A DNA stretch of 64,000 nt, taken from NCBI RefSeq assembly GCF_026646375.1, contig NZ_JAIPPU010000002.1, positions 1 to 64,000 on the forward strand, read 5' to 3'. Every line of letters begins with the position of its first letter. Position 1 is the first letter of the stretch. The notes under the pieces are model-generated. The model worked only from the letters and a program-made list of their open reading frames with translations. It ran no database searches and had not been told where the DNA came from. Shown here piece after piece: positions 8,235 to 16,147 of the stretch. The stretch comes from Acetobacterium wieringae (GTDB taxonomy: Bacteria > Bacillota > Clostridia > Eubacteriales > Eubacteriaceae). A program made the position numbers and the translations under genes.

Positions 8235-9273
8235 CCTTTTCCAGCCTTTTTCGCATGATTTCCAGCTCATCCAATTGTCCCATATCCAACCAGGAATTTT
8301 CGCTAATAGGAAAGATGCCAATTTTTTCTCCCTGATTGCGATACTTCTCGATAATATCAGGGAAACCCATCTCTCTATCCTCTTGAATTTCTACAACAAC
8401 TCGGCCATCAACCACATACATGCCAGTATTGACAAATACTGAAATTTCTGGTTTTTCTTTCATCACCTCAATCTCTCCCGTCTCACTGATTTCCACCACT
8501 CCATATGGTATCCGTATCCGTTTCATAGAACAAATCATCGTAATAAAGTTGCCTTGTTTTTTATGAAAATTCAATATTTTCTGATAGTCTTCATCTATAA
8601 GGATGTCACAATTGGATAAAATAAAAGTCGAAGTTATTTTTCCTTTTAATAGGCTCAGCCCACCGCCTGTACCCAAGAGCTTAGTTTCATCAATATAATT
8701 GAGCTGATACACTTTGTCCAAATCATTAAAATATGCTTTGATCATGTTCTTTTTATAATTAAGAATAAGATAAAACTCACTACACCCGTTTTTCACGAAA
8801 CGATTGATGATGTGTTCAACAATGGGGATTTCACCTACGGGAATAAGGGGTTTAGGAAGAATTTTGGTGTAGGGGTATAGTCGTGTTCCCAACCCTCCAG
8901 CCATTATAACAACAGGTATATTGAGTATATTCTTTTTTTCCACTTTTTCATCATTCCAAATTATGATGGATATGATGTTGTGATCCTCATCTACGATCGG
9001 AACACCTTCGATAAAATTCTGTTTTAGATATTCTTTTGCTTTATCCTTTTCACTTTCATTTAAATACTTGGGCTTGTAATTTGCTAATTCTTTAACTTTT
9101 GCATCCAAGCTTCCTTTTTTAAGAATCCAGCGACGTACATCACCGTCTGTCAGCGCTGCTACAAACTGTCCTTTTTTTGTCACAAATAGTACTTTTCTTG
9201 CAGCATTTTCCAGTTGAGACATGGCTTCCAGCAAAGATTTATTTTCATCGATCAGAAAATCTTCAATTTTCAT
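8227..9273 (-). CDS. ptmE: CBS-domain nucleotidyltransferase (PtmE-like)
   Basis: A 348-residue fusion. A pair of CBS domains spans residues 1 to about 115, followed by a sugar-1-phosphate nucleotidyltransferase domain with the signature MAGGLGTRLYPYTK at about 124-137 and KPLIPVGE. This architecture matches PtmE of Campylobacter, which makes the GDP-sugar that starts legionaminic acid synthesis. CBS domains often sense adenine nucleotides or ligands, so activity may be under allosteric control. It lies 56 bases downstream of the dehydratase gene and overlaps the acetyltransferase gene. The GDP rather than UDP or dTDP assignment is by analogy. Confidence 0.85.
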   Translation of the reverse strand: MKIEDFLIDENKSLLEAMSQLENAARKVLFVTKKGQFVAALTDGDVRRWILKKGSLDAKVKELANYKPKYLNESEKDKAKEYLKQNFIEGVPIVDEDHNIISIIIWNDEKVEKKNILNIPVVIMAGGLGTRLYPYTKILPKPLIPVGEIPIVEHIINRFVKNGCSEFYLILNYKKNMIKAYFNDLDKVYQLNYIDETKLLGTGGGLSLLKGKITSTFILSNCDILIDEDYQKILNFHKKQGNFITMICSMKRIRIPYGVVEISETGEIEVMKEKPEISVFVNTGMYVVDGRVVVEIQEDREMGFPDIIEKYRNQGEKIGIFPISENSWLDMGQLDELEIMRKRLEKDE

Positions 9274-9329
9274 TAGTTAATCCTTTATTACTCTTTGGTA
9301 TTTCTTTTCAAAATAACAAAAAACACCTT

Positions 9330-10310
9330 TCAAAGATTATAAATATCTGTTTTATATTTACCCATATTTTCCCGAAAAAAAACAATGGTTTCACTCAAAC
9401 CATTCTCAAGCGAAAATGCTGGCTTCCAGTCAGTCAAACGCATAATCTTTTCATTGGAACCTAATAGTCGATTAACCTCACTCTTTTCGGGTCTAAGCCG
9501 TTCTTCTTCACAGACAATTCTAGCATTAGGATTAATTTGCTTTATCAACTCTCTTGCTAAGTCACCAATAGATATTTCTCGTTGAGTGGCAATATTGATC
9601 TCTTCACCTATGGTTTTGTCTCTTTTAGCAATTTCAATAAAACCTGTTACAGTGTCTTTTACATAATTAAAATCCCGGGTTGGTGACAATGAACCAAGTT
9701 TGATTACTTCTTTACCTGATAATAGCTGGGTAATAATCGTGGGTATAACAGCTCTGGCGGATTGCCGTGGACCATAGGTATTAAATGGTCTGACAATCGT
9801 GACAGGTGTATTAAAGCTACGGTAAAACGATTCTGCTAGGCGGTCTGCACCGATTTTTGTAGCCGAATAGGGGGACTGCCCCTGAAGGGGATGTTTCTCA
9901 TCAATAGGGATATATTGAGCGGTTCCATAAACTTCAGAGGTTGACGTTATTAATACTCTTGAAGTATCAAGGTCTCTCGCCGCCTGCAATACGTTGAGTG
10001 TTCCTTTAATATTCGTATCCACATAGGTATCTGGAGAATGATAAGAAAACGGGATCGCTATCAGAGCCGCCAAATGATATACTTCTTCCATCCCTCTCAT
10101 GGCTATACGAACACCATTAGGATCACGGATATCGCCTGTCATAATCTCAATTTCATTCAGAATACTATTTGGTAGGGTATCCAGCCATCCCCAAGAATTA
10201 AACGAATTATAATATACAAACGCCTTTACCTGTTTTCCATTTTTCACACATTCCTCAGCCAGATGACTACCTATAAAACCATCAGCACCTGTCACAAGAA
10301 CCTTCTTCAT
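9330..10310 (-). CDS. legB: NAD-dependent sugar-nucleotide 4,6-dehydratase (LegB-type SDR)
   Basis: A 326-residue extended short-chain dehydrogenase. The NAD-binding motif GADGFIGS is at residues 8-15, STSEVYG at about 123-129 and the catalytic YSATK at 148-152. It would convert a nucleotide-GlcNAc to the 4-keto-6-deoxy sugar, the first committed step of legionaminic acid synthesis. The frame is open to 10355, but MKKVLVTGADGF is the canonical N-terminus and its ATG overlaps the upstream stop as ATGA. The LegC aminotransferase normally found beside LegB is absent from the window. Confidence 0.85.
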   Translation of the reverse strand: MKKVLVTGADGFIGSHLAEECVKNGKQVKAFVYYNSFNSWGWLDTLPNSILNEIEIMTGDIRDPNGVRIAMRGMEEVYHLAALIAIPFSYHSPDTYVDTNIKGTLNVLQAARDLDTSRVLITSTSEVYGTAQYIPIDEKHPLQGQSPYSATKIGADRLAESFYRSFNTPVTIVRPFNTYGPRQSARAVIPTIITQLLSGKEVIKLGSLSPTRDFNYVKDTVTGFIEIAKRDKTIGEEINIATQREISIGDLARELIKQINPNARIVCEEERLRPEKSEVNRLLGSNEKIMRLTDWKPAFSLENGLSETIVFFRENMGKYKTDIYNL

Positions 10311-12160
10311 CAGCACACCTTTGCATAATCTTCTATTGTATTTTCCAAAACACAAACAATGCTTTTGTTTAATTCCATGTCCTGGAGCAAATGGTTGATT
10401 AAAATTTCAGTCGGCTGTGTGATTTTCTTGTATTTTATCATAACGTTTTTTTCGTTTTTAATACCATTGGCTTTATTTACCAAAATAGCATATTCAACAC
10501 GATTGATAGGTTGTGCGATATAACTGAAGAAACTATTTCTTTCAAGTTCTTTTATTGAAACCTCCAATTGACTGATTAATGAGTTGATTCTTTTCACATC
10601 TGTAACTTTCTTGAGCTCTTCTAGAATCCGTTTTAAGTTTGTCAATTGATTTTGGTAAAGCTGAAATGATAATATAAATTTCTGTAATTGCTGTACTAAA
10701 TAAGTTTTATTATAACATTCTTGAACCTCAATACTAAATTCATTTCCGTCCATAATTTTCTCGGTTAGGTTTTCTTGAATCAAATTGAAGAAACGTACAT
10801 ATTTTGTACCACTAATATTTGCCCCATCTACAGTTGTATTAAAAACCTCAACATTAGAATTCTCGATTAATACTTCTAGCTGCTTTTTCATTTGCAACAT
10901 ATGTTCAGACGTTTCAACAAGCTCACCATTGACATTTTCAACCGTATTCAGTTCAAAACGTTCAGTATCAACCTCATTTGAACGATGTGTTACACCACTT
11001 GCATATATTTTACGATTAGCATATGATAAATTTTGACCAACTAAAATAATGCGCTTGAAACCTAACTTCACCAACAACTCAAAAGTTACAACTGCAATCG
11101 ATGAAGCATCAGTGACTTTCGCTATTCTTTCATTAACTACTCTTTTTAAAAAATAATCAGATACTGTATCTTGTGTTGTTATAGTATGTAGTTTAGGACC
11201 CTTATATTCCTCTATTACCTCATAAGCTACACTTGATCCAAAAATCATCGGAATACTCTTAATACCGCATTCGTTAATATTGTTAAATACCAGCTTGTTA
11301 TGTTCTGTAGGATCATAAGTTGTCATCGCATCGGGATAAATACCATGATGTATTAATGTATTTATACTAGTTCCCACTGAGAATATAAATGCTAGGTTAT
11401 TGTTTTTAATATTCCTTAGATTTTCAATTTCATAGTCCAATGAGGGACCAGCCGAAACTAAGATTGCCGTTTTATCTTTAAATTGTCCTTGATTATCCAT
11501 TAAAATATTTGGTGTTGTTAATATGGTTCTGAAATTATTCACACTATTGATAATCCAACGTTTTTTAAAAGCATAATTTACACTTAGCTGACTACGCTGA
11601 GATTTTACCAGTTGTAAATAATCAGATAAAAAGGTCTCATATTCTTGGCTAAATATTTTAGGGTAAACCGGAAGTACACAAATTACAAATTTTTTATCTT
11701 CAGACTGAATAAGTGAATTATAAAGTGCCACAACATTATTATCACAATGAAAAGAAACCAATTTTTTTAGCGACAGCTTTTTGAATAACTTATGATTTAG
11801 ATAAGCACTAACAATTTCAATTGATGGTTCGAAGATTGAAAAGTTAATATCAGTGAAGCGTTTCGTAAACTCTTCGATGTGATAGCCCAAGCCCAGGCCA
11901 TAAAAAAGCACATGGGTATCAGAAGTCAACTCTTCATCTGCAATAAACTTGTCAATGATTGATGTAGCCTCACGCAATGGATCGTATTTGCTGTGTACAA
12001 ACAGAGCCCGATCGCTTGCAAAATACTTTAAGGTTTGATTGCCATCTGCGGCTTTCTCAACTATAAAGCTGGCTTTGAAACTCTTTTCTTCGCAGTTTTT
12101 TACAGCTTTATAAATTTCTGGATATCTTTTTTTTATTAAAACAATATTATCAGCTAACAT
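10310..12160 (-). CDS. maf: motility-associated factor (Maf) glycosyltransferase
   Basis: A 616-residue Maf-type protein (DUF115/MAF_flag10). Residues around 230-240 carry the SAGPSLD motif of the MptE/DUF115-like catalytic domain. An N-terminal Rossmann-like part and a helical C-terminal part complete the usual layout. Maf proteins transfer nonulosonic acids from CMP-sugars to serine or threonine of flagellin in the cytoplasm before export. It is placed between the flagellin gene and the nonulosonate pathway, which fits this role exactly. It overlaps the preceding small gene. Only one Maf copy is seen here. Confidence 0.9.
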   Translation of the reverse strand: MLADNIVLIKKRYPEIYKAVKNCEEKSFKASFIVEKAADGNQTLKYFASDRALFVHSKYDPLREATSIIDKFIADEELTSDTHVLFYGLGLGYHIEEFTKRFTDINFSIFEPSIEIVSAYLNHKLFKKLSLKKLVSFHCDNNVVALYNSLIQSEDKKFVICVLPVYPKIFSQEYETFLSDYLQLVKSQRSQLSVNYAFKKRWIINSVNNFRTILTTPNILMDNQGQFKDKTAILVSAGPSLDYEIENLRNIKNNNLAFIFSVGTSINTLIHHGIYPDAMTTYDPTEHNKLVFNNINECGIKSIPMIFGSSVAYEVIEEYKGPKLHTITTQDTVSDYFLKRVVNERIAKVTDASSIAVVTFELLVKLGFKRIILVGQNLSYANRKIYASGVTHRSNEVDTERFELNTVENVNGELVETSEHMLQMKKQLEVLIENSNVEVFNTTVDGANISGTKYVRFFNLIQENLTEKIMDGNEFSIEVQECYNKTYLVQQLQKFILSFQLYQNQLTNLKRILEELKKVTDVKRINSLISQLEVSIKELERNSFFSYIAQPINRVEYAILVNKANGIKNEKNVMIKYKKITQPTEILINHLLQDMELNKSIVCVLENTIEDYAKVC

Positions 12161-12575
12161 GTTGATGTCCTCCCAGCACCATTAAAAGACCTAGTTTATG
12201 TTCGGCGCCTTCAAATATCGGCAGAACTTCATATTGAAGTAAATCGCCGATTAATACATGGTCATTATTCTTCATTGCATCATCCAATTCTCGAACAATT
12301 TCATTTAAACCTTTTATATTCTGAACATACTCATTCCAAATCTTATAATTCGAAATAATCGTTTCTAAATTACTAATTTGATCAATACGACTTATTGTTT
12401 CCAATATCCATTGAATCCCTTCAAAAAAATCAGCCAAATCCGTCCATGATTTACTTTCTGGTGCTTGGTAAAACTCTTCAGACAAGTGTTTTAACGCTTT
12501 TTTTGCATTTTGAATATACTCATTCGATGAAATTAATATATCATTAATTAATATTTTGCTATCCTGAATTTTCAC
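12150..12575 (-). CDS. unknown small helical protein at head of the flagellin-glycosylation operon
   Basis: I do not recognise this family. The product is about 141 residues if translation starts at the GTG at 12575, which is preceded by an excellent GAGGAGG site 5 bases away. The frame is open to a TTG at 12608, but that has no ribosome binding site. The protein is acidic, predicted largely helical and has no membrane segment or signal. It is first in the operon and overlaps maf by 11 bases. A role as a chaperone or partner of Maf or flagellin is inference only. Confidence 0.7.
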   Translation of the reverse strand: MKIQDSKILINDILISSNEYIQNAKKALKHLSEEFYQAPESKSWTDLADFFEGIQWILETISRIDQISNLETIISNYKIWNEYVQNIKGLNEIVRELDDAMKNNDHVLIGDLLQYEVLPIFEGAEHKLGLLMVLGGHQHVS

Positions 12576-12736
12576 TACTACCTCCTCGATTGATTCAATA
12601 TTCACCAATCTTAATCTATTTTGAAACTGTTTATTTACTTGTCTCTTTATTCATCGACAATACAAATCTATTCTTGAGAAATTCTCGTATTAATTTCAAT
12701 TAATAATACCCTAATAATAATAAATCTTCTATTTTA

Positions 12737-12765
12737 AGTATACGTGTTAATTCTTTCTTTGTAAA
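12737..12765 (-). promoter_or_regulatory. sigma-A type promoter of the flagellin-sugar operon
   Basis: On the minus strand a TTTACA -35 and a TATACT -10 are separated by exactly 17 bases. It lies about 160 bases upstream of the first gene of the maf/leg operon and just after the flagellin terminator. So the glycosylation operon can be transcribed by the housekeeping polymerase independently of flagellin. Confidence 0.65.
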
Positions 12766-12781
12766 GACAGCTTATAAAATT

Positions 12782-12828
12782 TTGAACATAAAAAAAACCG
12801 CCGTCCGGCGGTTTTTTTTTATGTTCAA
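12782..12828 (-). terminator. intrinsic terminator of flagellin gene
   Basis: A GC stem CCGCCG/CGGCGG with a 2-base loop is flanked by A-run and T-run arms and extended by TTGAAC/GTTCAA, forming a near-perfect dyad. It lies directly after the flagellin stop codon and can work in both directions. Confidence 0.92.
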
Positions 12829-14136
12829 TTATTGTAATAATTGTAATACACTCTGTGGTTGCTGATTTGCCTGAGCAAGCATTGATTGAGCAGCTTGTGA
12901 AAGAATATTGTTTTTGGTAAATTCCATCATTTCTTTAGCCATATCAACATCACGGATACGAGATTCAGCTGAGCTTAAGTTTTCAGCTGATGTGCCAAGG
13001 TTGTTAATGGTGTGTTCCAATCGATTTTGAACGGCTCCTAATTTCGCTCTTTGAGAAGAAACTTCAGCAATAGCATCATCAATTGTAGTAATAGCACTAT
13101 TTGCAGTGGATTGTTTTGTTAAATCCAATGCATCTACACCAAGTTCTTTCGCACTCATGTTGTCAATTCCTAAAGTAGTAGATTGACCTGTATTTGCACC
13201 AATCTGGAAAGTTAATACATTTTTTGCATCAACTACAATAGAACCACTTGCATCAGCAGCATCATAATTTAGCTCAACATTTATTCCTTTAACTTCTTTT
13301 CCAGCAGCGTTTGTAACTGTTATTTCTTCTTTCTTAGCTGTACCAACAGTAAAAGTAAGTGTTCCATCTGTTGCAGCACCAACTGAAATATCAATTCCAC
13401 CTATTACTTTGCTTGTGCCTGTAGTATCGATTGATTCAACTAGTCTACCATCAACATCAGTTAATGAAGCTGTTTTAGCTGTTGAATCTACCGTAATTGT
13501 GTAAGTACCTGCCTTTAAATCGGTTGTACCAAGATCGCCTCCACTAAGTTGTACCGTTCCACTTGCATTTGCGAAACCTGTTCCTGTAGCAGAAATTCCA
13601 GTAACGGTTGCTGCAGTGATATCAGTCACAACTTTATATGTGCCTCCAGCGACTCCCGCCTCAACACTAACATTAGCATTTGTTACACCTGAAACACTTG
13701 TTGTTGTTTTAATAGCTTTATCACCATTTAACAGTTTTTGTGTATTAAATTCAGTATCGTTAGAAATTCTGTCAATTTCCTTTGTCAACTGGTTGATTTC
13801 TTTTTGAATTTCACCGCGATCTGCATCGGTGTTAGTATCATTTGACGATTGTACAGCCAGCTCTCTCATTCTTTGAAGAATTGAATGGGTTTCGTTTAAA
13901 GCCCCCTCAGCAGTTTGGATTAGTGAAATACCATCACTGGCATTGCTTGAAGATGTGTTTAAACCCGAAATCTGACCACGCATTTTTTCTGAAATTGCCA
14001 AGCCAGCTGCGTTATCGCCAGCTCTGTTAATTTTTAAACCTGAAGATAATTTTTCTAATGACTTAGAAGTAGCCGCCGTGTTTGCAGATAACTTATTGTA
14101 AGTGTTTAATGCTGCAATGTTATGATTGATTCTCAT
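12829..14136 (-). CDS. hag: flagellin
   Basis: A 435-residue flagellin. The N-terminal D0/D1 region begins MRINHNIAALNT and includes the SSGLKINRAGDNAAGLAISEK block, recognised by export and assembly factors and by innate receptors. The C-terminal D1/D0 region (about 345-435) ends SQAAQSMLAQANQQ. The central domain, about residues 145-330, is Thr/Ala/Gly/Val-rich and offers many sites for O-glycosylation, matching the adjacent Maf/nonulosonate operon. The gene is monocistronic, with a sigma-28 promoter about 190 bases upstream, a strong ACGGAGGAA ribosome binding site and a terminator directly after the stop. Confidence 0.96.
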   Translation of the reverse strand: MRINHNIAALNTYNKLSANTAATSKSLEKLSSGLKINRAGDNAAGLAISEKMRGQISGLNTSSSNASDGISLIQTAEGALNETHSILQRMRELAVQSSNDTNTDADRGEIQKEINQLTKEIDRISNDTEFNTQKLLNGDKAIKTTTSVSGVTNANVSVEAGVAGGTYKVVTDITAATVTGISATGTGFANASGTVQLSGGDLGTTDLKAGTYTITVDSTAKTASLTDVDGRLVESIDTTGTSKVIGGIDISVGAATDGTLTFTVGTAKKEEITVTNAAGKEVKGINVELNYDAADASGSIVVDAKNVLTFQIGANTGQSTTLGIDNMSAKELGVDALDLTKQSTANSAITTIDDAIAEVSSQRAKLGAVQNRLEHTINNLGTSAENLSSAESRIRDVDMAKEMMEFTKNNILSQAAQSMLAQANQQPQSVLQLLQ

Positions 14137-14142
14137 TGTTTT

Positions 14143-14188
14143 TTCCTCCGTTTTTTTATTATTCTTTAATTTGTAGGCCTTCCTCCGT
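14143..14188 (-). promoter_or_regulatory. two ACGGAGGAA motifs in flagellin leader (possible CsrA sites)
   Basis: The flagellin leader holds the same 9-base motif twice: once as the Shine-Dalgarno (14143-14151) and once upstream (14180-14188). The upstream copy lies in the loop of a hairpin made by GGACCTT and AAGGCC. In Bacillus subtilis, CsrA binds two such GGA sites in the hag leader, one over the Shine-Dalgarno. This is suggestive; neither csrA nor fliW is in the window. Confidence 0.45.
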
Positions 14189-14329
14189 ACGCAAGGTCCG
14201 CCAAATTATAAGCTTTTTCGCTCTTGTTATTAATATCGACCAAGTTTTCTTTAACTTTAGAAACTTTTATACTTTTCTTGAATTTTTAATTGGCCTTTTT
14301 AATAACATGATCTTTCTTTGTTGTATTTA

Positions 14330-14356
14330 TTATCGGCTATTGTGTCTATGAGTTTA
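14330..14356 (-). promoter_or_regulatory. sigma-28 (SigD/FliA) promoter of flagellin
   Basis: On the minus strand TAAA, 15 bases, then GCCGATAA: an exact match to the sigma-28 consensus. It gives a leader of roughly 185-190 bases before the flagellin start. The gene for the cognate sigma factor is at 25019-25882 and its anti-sigma factor FlgM at 18321-18626. The rest of the 310-base gap (14137-14446) is AU-rich leader and shows no gene. Confidence 0.92.
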
Positions 14357-14446
14357 GAACTTTTTCAAATAAAAATACAAAAAAGAAAAACCAATCTCAG
14401 CGTTTAAGTAAACTTGAACTATGATCAGTTTTTCTATTCTTTATCA

Positions 14447-15052
14447 CTATACTTTTTCATCCAAAAGTGGTGCAACCGAACCATTAAGCTGCTGTTCAAA
14501 CCCAAGTGGCGGTTTATAATTAGGGTCTGCACTGGGTGGTACATAGATCGGTCCACCGACATATTTAATAACAACGTCGGCTCGCTGGGTAACGACCAGC
14601 TTCAAATCAGGAGGCATAAACTCTGTTTTAAAATTGTCAACCGTCGGCATCGCACTTGGCAATGAAGCCATCGGAATGCTCAGCTCCATATTAGCGTACT
14701 CAGGATTAAGCTCGCTTTCCATTTTTCTTGCCATTGAATTAATGCTACGGTTGGCTTGGGTAAACCGGATCGCCCGGGAATCCCCATCTTCCATTTGAAT
14801 ATTCAGTTTTAGATTGCCGTCATCACCAATCTTGGCTGTTGCGGTATAGGTCGAGTTATCCCAATTATAGGTAGAACTGGGAACAAAGGAATCCTGAAGG
14901 TTGATGCGAATTGGGAGAGTCTGAACCGGCTGCGCTTCAATCTGATTTTCAGCTTGACGATTTTGCGCATGAACGGATGATAACGCCAGCGGTTCCTTCT
15001 CAACATATTCAATCTTAATTGGGACGGTTTCAATCGTAATTAACTGTTCCAT
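14447..15052 (-). CDS. yviE: flagellar cluster protein of DUF6470/YviE type
   Basis: A 201-residue soluble protein located between flgL and flagellin, the place taken by yviE in Bacillus subtilis (flgM-flgN-flgK-flgL-yviE-fliW-csrA-hag). It begins MEQLITIETVPIKIEY, has a Gln/Pro-rich linker and a C-terminal ...VVIKYVGGPIYVPP stretch typical of DUF6470 proteins. Its molecular role is not known to me. In this genome fliW and csrA do not follow it. Assignment rests on position and general resemblance. Confidence 0.75.
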   Translation of the reverse strand: MEQLITIETVPIKIEYVEKEPLALSSVHAQNRQAENQIEAQPVQTLPIRINLQDSFVPSSTYNWDNSTYTATAKIGDDGNLKLNIQMEDGDSRAIRFTQANRSINSMARKMESELNPEYANMELSIPMASLPSAMPTVDNFKTEFMPPDLKLVVTQRADVVIKYVGGPIYVPPSADPNYKPPLGFEQQLNGSVAPLLDEKV

Positions 15053-15074
15053 AGCATTCTCCTTTCTTCCTTAT

Positions 15075-16091
15075 TTAAGACATATAATCAAAAACGGACT
15101 GCTGTACCACACTTTGCCCCATTTGTAAGGCCGCCTGATAAGCGACCTTTTGACTTTGAAAAGCGATATAGGTATAGGCAGCATCAACACCTTCAACCTG
15201 AGTCTGTCGTTCCTGTAGGTTAAAATCCTGAGTTTCATAACGGCTAGTCATAAATTGCAGATACTGGGTTTTTGCACCAATTTCTGTGGTTGCTTGATAG
15301 GTTTTTAGACTGTTTTCCTTAAACATCCCATAAAGGCTATCGACTTTCTCAACAGAATAATCTCCATCTGATTTTTCAAATTCAGTTGCAATCCGTCCCA
15401 GCAGATCATATAGATTGTTAGAAACATCTTCTCCGGTGATTACTGAAGCATCAGTTCCCATCCCCATAAAGCTCAGCCCCGGAAATGAATAATTGAAAAC
15501 TGAATTACGGTCAACCTCGCCAGTAGCATCATCAAATTTAACGCCCAAGCCAATATCGACATACATGCTGTCTTTTTCCAGTGTCTCTGCTTCAACTGAA
15601 CCCTTAACCAGATCATCTAGTTTCACACCATTATACTGTAATTTTCCATCAACAACTTCAAATGGTTTCTGATTATTGCTGCCGCCAAACAGGTACATCC
15701 CGGTTACCTCGGTGTTCATAGTTTCCAGCATTTGAGCTTGGATGGTGCGCAGTTCACTGGCAATAATCTTTCGGTCACCTTCACTTTGGGTGCCATTCAT
15801 CCCCTGCAATATTTTATCAGTAGCTTCAGCCAGCGATGATTCAATCTGACCTAATGTCGTTTCCGAGTTGGTTAGAAATCCATCGGCATGTTTAATATTA
15901 TCCTGATATCCCTCTACCTTAGCCAGATTCCGTCTGATCTGATACCCCCGTACTGCCGATGACACATCCTCAGAAGTTTTGGCGTATTTTCGTCCAGTTG
16001 CCACCTGGGTATTTAGTTTATCTAAATCTGATGACAAACTATTTAAGTTGGTTGAATATTTTGAGGTCATCATTCGATAGGTAATTCGCAT
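15075..16091 (-). CDS. flgL: flagellar hook-associated protein FlgL (HAP3)
   Basis: A 338-residue hook-filament junction protein. The flagellin-like N-terminus MRITYRMMTSKYSTNLNSL and a C-terminal coiled region ending VAYQAALQMGQSVVQQ are characteristic. It polymerises between FlgK and the flagellin filament and is exported by the flagellar type III system. It follows flgK by 56 bases in the flgM operon, which has its own sigma-28 promoter. Confidence 0.92.
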   Translation of the reverse strand: MRITYRMMTSKYSTNLNSLSSDLDKLNTQVATGRKYAKTSEDVSSAVRGYQIRRNLAKVEGYQDNIKHADGFLTNSETTLGQIESSLAEATDKILQGMNGTQSEGDRKIIASELRTIQAQMLETMNTEVTGMYLFGGSNNQKPFEVVDGKLQYNGVKLDDLVKGSVEAETLEKDSMYVDIGLGVKFDDATGEVDRNSVFNYSFPGLSFMGMGTDASVITGEDVSNNLYDLLGRIATEFEKSDGDYSVEKVDSLYGMFKENSLKTYQATTEIGAKTQYLQFMTSRYETQDFNLQERQTQVEGVDAAYTYIAFQSQKVAYQAALQMGQSVVQQSVFDYMS

Positions 16092-16147
16092 AATTTCACT
16101 TCCCTTCCTGTTATAATCGTTTTATACTAGTTCTCATTCTACAGTAA

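Noticed and set aside
12609-12680. Weak sigma-28-like site (TCAA-N15-GTCGATGA) before the maf operon
   Set aside because: Three mismatches to the consensus; a better housekeeping promoter is at 12737-12765.
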